Shown piece after piece: positions 42,494 to 48,879 of a stretch of 48,879 nucleotides of DNA (positions are counted from its first letter, which is position 1; each line of letters opens with the position of its first letter). The stretch covers positions 1 to 48,879 of the forward strand of contig CANJQU010000019.1 in assembly GCA_947476485.1 (NCBI GenBank), written 5' to 3'. Origin of the DNA: Chitinophagaceae bacterium. GTDB lineage: Bacteria > Bacteroidota > Bacteroidia > Chitinophagales > Chitinophagaceae. The notes beneath the pieces are model-generated. The model was given only the letters and a program-made list of their open reading frames with translations. It made no database searches and was not told the DNA's origin. Position numbers and translations under genes: made by a program.

Positions 42494-42552
42494 CCCCTCC
42501 TTTTTTCAAGGAGGGGCATGCCTGAAAACATAGCGAAGCGATGTTTTCAGGC
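42494..42552. repeat. Two adjoining perfect hairpins
   Basis: CCCCTCCTT/AAGGAGGGG (42494-42516, 5-base loop) is followed three bases on by GCCTGAAAACAT/ATGTTTTCAGGC (42520-42552, loop AGCGAAGCG). The first has no U tract. Between 42441 and 42861 I see only such repeats and no gene. Confidence 0.75.
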
Positions 42553-42661
42553 TGGGGTGGTTAACTCGCGCATCGTCAAACGCGAATAGGGTAGCCCGCT
42601 CTGGGGCAAACTCCACAAAAGCAAGACTGATGTTACAAAGCGGTAGCCCCTGACGGGGCAC

Positions 42662-42692
42662 GGTGTGGAACACTTTCAAAGTGTGCCACACC
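42662..42692. repeat. 31-bp palindrome with GTGTGG/CCACAC arms, copy 2
   Basis: Outer arms match copy 1 (40788-40817), while the inner stem is CACTTTCAAAGTG in place of CATTTTCAAAATG. The A-T to G-C change occurs on both sides. Confidence 0.7.
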
Positions 42693-42840
42693 TAAACTGG
42701 ATCATCGGCAATATTCATGTGTGCAACAACTGAGCAATAAGTGAGCAATGATTTAAACACAACCAATTGATCCTCAACAAAAGCGTTGAAAAAATAGAAA
42801 CTTGCACAGAGAAGATCAAGCGAATCCTTTAACCTGCCTG

Positions 42841-42852
42841 CCTGCCGGCAGG
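42841..42852. repeat. 12-bp palindrome CCTGCCGGCAGG
   Basis: A perfect palindrome preceded by two more CCTG units, 9 bases before the end of the CrtI-like gene. Confidence 0.55.
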
Positions 42853-42861
42853 TCATGCAAA

Positions 42862-44370
42862 TCAAGGTTCAGAAGTTATCTCCCGCAGCAGCTCTCCAAT
42901 ATTCAGCAGCTCACCGCAGGTGATCAGCGCGCTGATGGTGACGCCAAGTATACCATGCAGGTTCAGGTTCTGACCCGTGAGGAATAAGTTTGGCACACGT
43001 GTGCGTGGAGCGATAAACGTGTTGAATGAGTTGCGATAGTCCTTGAGAATGCCGTACATACTGCCATCTGCAGAACCCTGGTAGTCGCGGTAAGAAAGGG
43101 GAGTAGCGACGTAGTAAGACTGAATGCAGTTGCGTATATTCGGAAACCGTTTCTCAACGATATCGAGAAGTTGTTCGGCCTTTTCATTTTTGAAAGCTTC
43201 ATAGTCATCACCCCGTTCTTGTGGCAGTGAGTCGGTGTTAAAAGTGTCTTTCCACTTGCTCACATCCTCATATCGCATGTAGGTCATGATCGTGAGGCTG
43301 TCGGTATACTGCTCGCTTTTTGAGGTGGCATTGGCAAACAGCGCATAGGTAAGTGGCCAGTTGTCGTTGGTATAGTTCACGCCTTCCCATGCGTCCTGTG
43401 TTTCGTGGTGGTAGTAGTTGTAGTTGAGGTATGGGAAGGTGTCTTTTTTAAGTACGATGTTCAAAAGAAAAGTACCGATAGTATTATCCAGGTTTTGCAG
43501 GCGGGTACGGTATACATTGCGCAGGGCTTCGCTCTCCGTAAGCTCCATGGTCTGGGCAGGATGCAGGTTGGAGATGAAGTGTTTTGCTGTGATCTTTTTG
43601 CCATGCTCCAGCAACGCATATTCTATCGCGCCCTTGCCTGCGAGCTGCACTATTTTTGAGTTGCGGTGTATCTCGCCGCCAAGGGCATGTATCTTTTTGC
43701 CAAGTAGTTTGGCTATCTGGGAGCCGCCATCCACGCACTTCCACGAGCTTTCTATAAAGCTGTTGGTGATGAGTGCATGAATATAAAAGGGCGTTGTGTC
43801 GGCCACCCCTGCATAGAGCAGATTGTTGCCAGCAAGTACCTGCTGCAGCTTTTTATTTGCTGTAATGGTGCTTAGGAATGTAGACGTATCTATGTTCAGT
43901 ATCTCGGCTTTCTCAGTGTAGTCGCCGGTGCGCAGATTGTATAGCGGGAACTTGGCGCAGACCTCTTTTATTTTGTCACAGTATTTGTCAAGTGCGGCTT
44001 CTTCACCCGGAAAATCTGCGAGTAGTTGCCTCTTGAAATTATCATAACCCTGCGCCAGTTTGTAGGTCTTTTGTTCATCATCAAACCCAATAACATCAAA
44101 TGCATCAGCATCCATTTGTTTGAGCTTCAAACTATCGAATATGCCAAGGTATCTGAAAATAGTATTAATATTTTGCCCATCACCGAGGCCGCCTATATAG
44201 TGTACTCCCGTGTCTATGATGGTCTTGTCGCGGGCGTAGGTTTGCAGGCATCCGCCTATCTGTCGGTTCTTTTCGAAGATCCCTACCTTGTAGCCATGCA
44301 TGCCCAGCACGGCCCCGCATACAAGGCCGCCCAGGCCACTGCCCACTATAGCTACATCATAGTCATACAT
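42862..44370 (-). CDS. NAD(P)/FAD-dependent oxidoreductase (CrtI/RetSat-like)
   Basis: This 502-residue flavoprotein resembles phytoene desaturases, carotenoid isomerases and retinol saturases. The FAD-binding Rossmann loop is VAIVGSGLGGLVCG at residues 7-20, followed by FEKNRQIGGCLQTY and the C-terminal FAD contact NLFLTGQNLNLHGILG. In flexirubin/aryl polyene clusters enzymes of this type are thought to act on the polyene chain; its exact reaction is not known from sequence. The start codon overlaps the stop of the trifunctional gene by 8 bases, a sign of translational coupling. The gene ends beside a repeat-rich stretch that separates it from the C45-type gene. Confidence 0.88.
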   Translation of the reverse strand: MYDYDVAIVGSGLGGLVCGAVLGMHGYKVGIFEKNRQIGGCLQTYARDKTIIDTGVHYIGGLGDGQNINTIFRYLGIFDSLKLKQMDADAFDVIGFDDEQKTYKLAQGYDNFKRQLLADFPGEEAALDKYCDKIKEVCAKFPLYNLRTGDYTEKAEILNIDTSTFLSTITANKKLQQVLAGNNLLYAGVADTTPFYIHALITNSFIESSWKCVDGGSQIAKLLGKKIHALGGEIHRNSKIVQLAGKGAIEYALLEHGKKITAKHFISNLHPAQTMELTESEALRNVYRTRLQNLDNTIGTFLLNIVLKKDTFPYLNYNYYHHETQDAWEGVNYTNDNWPLTYALFANATSKSEQYTDSLTIMTYMRYEDVSKWKDTFNTDSLPQERGDDYEAFKNEKAEQLLDIVEKRFPNIRNCIQSYYVATPLSYRDYQGSADGSMYGILKDYRNSFNTFIAPRTRVPNLFLTGQNLNLHGILGVTISALITCGELLNIGELLREITSEP

Positions 44371-47300
44371 GAGTTGAAACAGCTGGTTTTTTAATGACGA
44401 ATATCACATTTGATGTAAACCGGGTATTATCTATCTGCTCCATGGTAGCGCCGTTTGCTAACACTACTGTTCGCAGATGTGAGGAGGACAGGAAAGATAG
44501 TGGCTTATCGGAGGTCTTGTTAAACCCGATGGCCTTTGTGGAGAAGAATTCTGTAAGTGCCGTACCTTTCTGCCGGTCTTTGAGGTCGGCATCGCCGTCT
44601 CTTACTATGAGTACACCATTGTCGGCAAGATTGTCGATGCACTTTTTTACCAGTGTTTCCTGTTCGTCGGGCTGCAGGTAGTGCAGCACATCGGCAATGA
44701 TGAAAGCATCGTGTTTATCGAACGGATAGTTAACGATATCTGCGCAGATAAAGTTGAGTGAATCGTTTCTAAGGTAGGCGTTATTAGCGGTGGCTATTTT
44801 TTCTTCATCGTGGTCGATACCGGTTATTTGCCGGCCCTTTGAAAGGAACTGGAGCATGTAAGACATGAAGCCATAACCGCAGCCGATATCCAGTATGCGG
44901 CCATGCATGGGTACAAGCTCATGGAACTGTGTGTAGTTTTTCTCGAGTCTTACTTTGATGCGGTGATACCACTCCAATACCGGGCCTTTGTAGACATAGT
45001 TGTAGTAGAGCTGCTCTTTGTAATAAGCCGGTGTTTCTGTTTCGCGGCGTAGCTTTTCATACTCTTGCTTGAAGTAACGGCTGATGTTCTTTGTCCGGTC
45101 GGCATAGTTATCGCCCCAGGTATTGTCTGTAGCTTTTATACGCGGCAGGTATTTTACTGTAATGAGGCCATCCTTCAACAGGAAGTCGCCCTTGGTCATA
45201 GTGTATGCAGTACCATGAATGAGTACAGGCAATACATCAAGGCCAAGTTGCTCTGCCAGGTAAAAGGCTCCTTTGTGGAAGCGTTTGATCTGTGCATCAG
45301 GGGTGCGGGTGCCTTCGGGGTATACGACTATAGAGTACCCCTGCGCTACTTTGTCTCTGAGTCGGTCAACGCTGCCCTCCACACCATCGGCAACAGGGTA
45401 GTAGTCTGCAAGCCGCACCACACCACCAAACACCGGGGAGCGCCACACCCATTGATTGGTGAGTAAGATCACCTTGGGGTTCATGGACGTAGATACCAGT
45501 ATATCCAGGAATGACTGATGGTTGCTGATCGCAACAACAGGCGTGTCGAAGTGTTCATTCAGTGGGTTGATATAGCGCTTGGTCACATTGGTCATGATGT
45601 GCAGCACCGACCAAGTGAACTTGGATAGGATGACATGATAGAGATATTTACCTTTTGCTTTATTAAAGGGATTGATGCGGATCAGTAAGATGCCGATGCC
45701 GGTCATTACAAAGCTGCCGAGCGCGAAGTAGGTAAGCGAGAAGACCGACTTCGCCCAACTGGTGAGCGTCCACGGCGGTCGCCCTTTTTTCACTCGATTA
45801 GTGATCAGCCAGTTGAAAAAGAAAGGTATCAATACCTGTGAGGTGAGCACCACGCAACCGATACCTACCATAGAGATAACAGCTATGGACCGTAACGCGG
45901 GATGCTTTGCGAATATGAGTATGCCAAGCCCCGATGTTGTAGTTATGGCAGACAGGAAGATGGATGATTTGAACGAGGATAGATGCTTCTTCCCGGTTTT
46001 GTATTGCTGCAGCAAACCATCCATAATGAAGATGCTGTAGTCGTCGCCCAGCCCGAAGATGAAGGTGGAGAGGATAATGTTTACAATGTTGAACTTGATG
46101 CCGAAGATGCCCATGATGCCCAGTATCCAGACCCAACTGATGAGCATGGGAATGAACGTAATGAGCGTAAGCTCTATGCGGCCATAGGAAAGTAGCAGCG
46201 CAATGAACACCAGCAATGATGTCATCCAGGCGATGTTGTTGAACTCATTGTTGATCTCTCCAACTAGGCTGTTAGTAGCGTACTGTTTGTCGAGCACGGT
46301 AATGCCTTGCTGGCCATCAAGGGCTTTGTAGACGGTGTTTTTTTGTGAAGGGTCTGCTTTCAATATGGTCACCACCGATACCTTGCCATGTTTCTCTATT
46401 ATGTAGTTGTTTAGCGCGCCAGACTGCATTACATCGAGCTGCTGCGAAGGTGTCACTTTGTAGGCTTTATTCAGTAGTCCTTTAAAGGCATCGAAGGCGG
46501 TGGCGCTGAAATGAAAGGCCGCGCCTTCGTGTTGCAGGGATGATAGCAACTGCTGCTTTCTGTCTGCGGTCCAGTAAGCGTTCCATTTATCTATGCGCGC
46601 CTGCTGTTCTTTTTCAGATAGCAACAATCCGCCGACGCCTGAGATCTTTTTAACGGTGCCCTTTTGCAGCAACTGTTGAAGCGATGGCTGTATCCGTTCG
46701 CTGTTCTGAAGGGCTTCTTCGAGGGTATTTCCCTCGGCAACGAGGTATACCGAACTGGCGATAAATGAATTGATCGCATTGAACTTTCGTTCCGACTCCT
46801 TCAGCTCTGGAGACATAAAGTTCATATGCATCATATCGTTCTCGAACGATACATTTTTCGCAGTAAAGAGAAATACGACTGTGAGCGCGAATACAGCGCC
46901 GACAATGTACTTGTTTCGCTCAGGTTTGTATTCGGCTATCTTATCTATCCAACTGGGCGGTACATGCTCGTGTTCATGCTTTTGAACTGCTTTTTTGTTG
47001 CCTTCTATCCAGTGTGGCAGGAAGATAAGTGAACATAATGCAGCTCCCACAAGGCTGAAGGCCGCGAAGAGGCCCATGTCATTGAGTAGGGGAGATGGCA
47101 CCAGCATGAGGCACAGAAAGCCGCCGATGGTGGTAAAGCTACCAATGGTCATAGGAGCAGCAACATCCTTGATCACCTCGCGCATATCGGGCAGGTGGCG
47201 ATAATGATTGAAGACGTGCATGGAGTAGTTGACCGCGATACCAAGCACTATTGAGCCGGCGCCCAGGGCCACAACAGAGATGTGACCTTTGATAAAGTAA

Positions 47301-48241
47301 ATCACTGCCAGCGAAAAGAGCCCGCCAAAGATGACAGGCGTCATGATGACCAGAGGAGCTCGTTTCTTGCGGAAGTAGAAGCCGATAAACAGGATGAGCA
47401 GCAGAACAGTGATGCCCTGGGTTAGCATGGTGTCCCTGCGTAGTTGCACAGCATTGCCGGCAGACACGGCAGTAGCACCGAAGTAAGATGCATCGGTTTT
47501 TGGATATTGCTTTTGCAGGCCATCAATTAATTCATTCAGGCCTTTAAGGAATAGGGTGTTCTTTCCTGTGGCGTTAGGTGGATTTGCCGGAGTGATGAAC
47601 AGCATCAGGTGACGGTGGTCCCTGGTCATCACATAACCGTCGTAGAGCTCAAACTGTTCATCTACCTGCAGGCGTTGCAGCTTCTTTATTCCCAGCCAGG
47701 ATATGCCGGCGGGGTCATTCTGGATAACGCTTTTCAACGCCATGCCTTCAGGGGAGATCAGTTTGTTGTAGTCCCAGGTGAGTTGTTGTTTTACTTTTTC
47801 GGTTGAGGCCAGGGAGTCGATGCTGGTATAATCCTGGTCGGTGAGATAAACAGGCAGGTCATCCTGGATAGCGCCCATCATATTCATCATGGAGCTATCG
47901 TTCGGGCGCCCGTCGATCTTCTTTATGTATGCAGATAATGTGCCCTGGGCTTTTTCGATAAATGTATCGGCAAACACGGTGAGCTCATCCGGTGAAGGTG
48001 CTGCTGTCGTGTCTTTCTGAGATACGATGATCGTCAGCTTATCAGAGAACCGGGAGTCTTCAAATACCTGTTGTTGCTTGTCCAGTTTTCTTTCGTGAGG
48101 CAGAATGCGGCTTATATCTTCTTCGATCTTTATACGGGAGGCAAAGAAACCAAGGAGCAAAAACGAGCAGATGGCGGCTATCCACATCCTGCCCTTGTTG
48201 CGTTCGAAATAGTTGTATATAGATATAAATAAACGCTCCAT
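44363..48241 (-). CDS. Trifunctional MMPL transporter / lysophospholipid acyltransferase / SAM methyltransferase
   Basis: This 1292-residue fusion has three parts. Residues 1-800 or so are an MMPL/RND-type exporter with about 12 helices in two halves, each with a large periplasmic loop. Residues about 860-1060 are a PlsC-type acyltransferase, with the H-x4-D motif in ISNHQSFLDIL and the YPEGTRTP motif. Residues about 1090-1270 are a class I methyltransferase, with the SAM loop RILDIGCGYGFMSYM and DIVNYPFDKHDAFIIADVL. This three-part fusion is known from flexirubin-type pigment loci of Bacteroidetes. It would methylate, acylate and move a lipid-like polyene. It lies 32 bases after the partial gene at the right edge. 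Confidence 0.93.
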   Translation of the reverse strand: MERLFISIYNYFERNKGRMWIAAICSFLLLGFFASRIKIEEDISRILPHERKLDKQQQVFEDSRFSDKLTIIVSQKDTTAAPSPDELTVFADTFIEKAQGTLSAYIKKIDGRPNDSSMMNMMGAIQDDLPVYLTDQDYTSIDSLASTEKVKQQLTWDYNKLISPEGMALKSVIQNDPAGISWLGIKKLQRLQVDEQFELYDGYVMTRDHRHLMLFITPANPPNATGKNTLFLKGLNELIDGLQKQYPKTDASYFGATAVSAGNAVQLRRDTMLTQGITVLLLILFIGFYFRKKRAPLVIMTPVIFGGLFSLAVIYFIKGHISVVALGAGSIVLGIAVNYSMHVFNHYRHLPDMREVIKDVAAPMTIGSFTTIGGFLCLMLVPSPLLNDMGLFAAFSLVGAALCSLIFLPHWIEGNKKAVQKHEHEHVPPSWIDKIAEYKPERNKYIVGAVFALTVVFLFTAKNVSFENDMMHMNFMSPELKESERKFNAINSFIASSVYLVAEGNTLEEALQNSERIQPSLQQLLQKGTVKKISGVGGLLLSEKEQQARIDKWNAYWTADRKQQLLSSLQHEGAAFHFSATAFDAFKGLLNKAYKVTPSQQLDVMQSGALNNYIIEKHGKVSVVTILKADPSQKNTVYKALDGQQGITVLDKQYATNSLVGEINNEFNNIAWMTSLLVFIALLLSYGRIELTLITFIPMLISWVWILGIMGIFGIKFNIVNIILSTFIFGLGDDYSIFIMDGLLQQYKTGKKHLSSFKSSIFLSAITTTSGLGILIFAKHPALRSIAVISMVGIGCVVLTSQVLIPFFFNWLITNRVKKGRPPWTLTSWAKSVFSLTYFALGSFVMTGIGILLIRINPFNKAKGKYLYHVILSKFTWSVLHIMTNVTKRYINPLNEHFDTPVVAISNHQSFLDILVSTSMNPKVILLTNQWVWRSPVFGGVVRLADYYPVADGVEGSVDRLRDKVAQGYSIVVYPEGTRTPDAQIKRFHKGAFYLAEQLGLDVLPVLIHGTAYTMTKGDFLLKDGLITVKYLPRIKATDNTWGDNYADRTKNISRYFKQEYEKLRRETETPAYYKEQLYYNYVYKGPVLEWYHRIKVRLEKNYTQFHELVPMHGRILDIGCGYGFMSYMLQFLSKGRQITGIDHDEEKIATANNAYLRNDSLNFICADIVNYPFDKHDAFIIADVLHYLQPDEQETLVKKCIDNLADNGVLIVRDGDADLKDRQKGTALTEFFSTKAIGFNKTSDKPLSFLSSSHLRTVVLANGATMEQIDNTRFTSNVIFVIKKPAVSTHV

Positions 48242-48273
48242 TTGTTATTAGCTACCCCCCACCCAATATAATA

Positions 48274-48879
48274 TTATTTTCCTGCTTGCCGGGCTTTACT
48301 TTTTACTTTTCCGGCAGACTCTAAAATAAAATAAGTGATCACATATGCTGCGATGCCAGCTATCACTGCGAGCGTCATGCTGCCATATATGTATTGCTCT
48401 ATATTCAGTTTCCAGGCTTCCATGGTTATGTGCCTGCTGAACATCATATACACGGCATTGCTCCCTACCCAAAACCGGCCGAGCAGGAAGCTAAGGAAGA
48501 CGATAAGGGGTATCATAGGTGGTATGCTGATGTTAGATGCGATGAGCGTAAGCGCCTTGTTTAACCGAAAGAGTGCAGCCAGCGCCAGTGCTACCGCCAT
48601 TTGGAAGCCCCAGATCGGCACTATGCCCATGAATACTCCAAAACCTATAGATGCGGCTTTCTTCGTGTTAGACTCATCTTTATTGTAGAGGTGTTTGCGC
48701 AATGAGCCTTTTATGTTCTCAAATTTTGAAATATGGATAATGAAATCACGAGGCTTAATGTACAGGATCGCAATTAAAAACAAAATAGTGTTGAGTACGC
48801 TGATACGTGAAAAGTCAGGGCCGGGCCGGAAGTGCGATATCCGTTTTTCCGGTGGTGGATAATAGACATTTACGGTTAT
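48274..48879 (-). CDS. Partial gene: C-terminal part of a glycosyltransferase-DUF2062 protein
   Basis: The frame stays open to the right edge of the window, so the gene is cut off there. The visible 201 residues begin VNVYYPPPEKRISHF and RPGPDFSRISVLNTI, a link segment like that after GT2-type domains in Bacteroidetes pigment clusters. The DUF2062 membrane domain follows, with KKAASIGFGVFMGIVPIWGF, then LNKALTLIASNISIPPMIP, and two or three helices. A TTG at 48783 could start a short protein, but the coding-looking sequence upstream of it makes the long form more likely. The glycosyltransferase part itself is outside the window, so that half of the call is inferred. It is likely the first of the visible pigment-type genes on this strand. 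Confidence 0.75.
   Translation of the reverse strand: MTVNVYYPPPEKRISHFRPGPDFSRISVLNTILFLIAILYIKPRDFIIHISKFENIKGSLRKHLYNKDESNTKKAASIGFGVFMGIVPIWGFQMAVALALAALFRLNKALTLIASNISIPPMIPLIVFLSFLLGRFWVGSNAVYMMFSRHITMEAWKLNIEQYIYGSMTLAVIAGIAAYVITYFILESAGKVKSKARQAGK

Overview
The window reads as Bacteroidota chromosomal DNA, most likely from the Chitinophagaceae or a close relative. The evidence is: two secreted Ig-like repeat proteins that end in type A sorting domains of the type IX secretion system (T9SS); a DivIC/FtsB, ExbD and TonB set in Bacteroidetes style; several promoters with the Bacteroidetes -7 consensus TAnnTTTG; weak or absent Shine-Dalgarno sequences; and the edge of a flexirubin-type (aryl polyene / dialkylresorcinol) pigment cluster. 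No rRNA, tRNA, CRISPR array, prophage or intact insertion sequence was recognised.

Layout. 0.1-9.0 kb (+ strand): a T9SS-exported Ig-like protein, enolase, a DivIC-like septum protein, an FMN reductase next to a membrane metallophosphoesterase, ExbD and TonB, and a leucine-dehydrogenase-type enzyme. 9.1-13.4 kb (- strand): uvrA followed by three small secreted paralogues that resemble the last domain of GldM. 13.5-16.7 kb: a small accessory patch with two toxin-antitoxin modules (PemK/MazF-like with an unusual partner; PIN toxin with partner), an unknown protein and a lipoprotein. 16.8-19.6 kb (- strand): isoaspartyl peptidase, a phosphoribosyltransferase and a MacB/FtsX-type permease. 19.8-25 kb (+ strand): an MFS transporter, a small lipoprotein, and an ECF sigma factor beside a 790-residue protein predicted to be anchored in the inner membrane and to end in an outer-membrane beta-barrel. 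25.4-29.0 kb (- strand): a double-OmpA protein, a small membrane protein, a response regulator and a histidine kinase whose sensor matches the ethylene receptor ETR1. 29.2-38.1 kb: a queuosine-precursor transporter, a Mn-type superoxide dismutase, and a 2307-residue T9SS-exported protein with 22 Ig-like repeats. 38.2-48.9 kb: a repeat-rich stretch holding one HTH/terminase-small-subunit-like gene, between a C45-type Ntn hydrolase and a coupled run (glycosyltransferase-DUF2062 fragment, trifunctional MMPL/acyltransferase/methyltransferase, CrtI-like oxidoreductase) that fits the flexirubin pigment locus.

The genes fall into several working groups. Envelope and secretion genes recur: T9SS cargo, GldM-like proteins, TonB/ExbD, OmpA and the trans-envelope sigma partner. 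The pigment genes on the right would make, move and acylate a polyene in the membrane. The most promising undescribed systems are the ECF sigma / tethered beta-barrel pair at 21.9-25.0 kb and the ETR1-like two-component pair at 26.8-29.0 kb. Next come the GldM-like trio after uvrA, the PemK-like toxin with an unfamiliar partner, and repeat families that have entered or now abut genes (a 104-bp element inside the HTH gene; heptamer arrays at two stop codons).

Everything here comes from reading the sequence. Family names rest on recognised motifs, not on database searches, and residue numbers are counted by hand.
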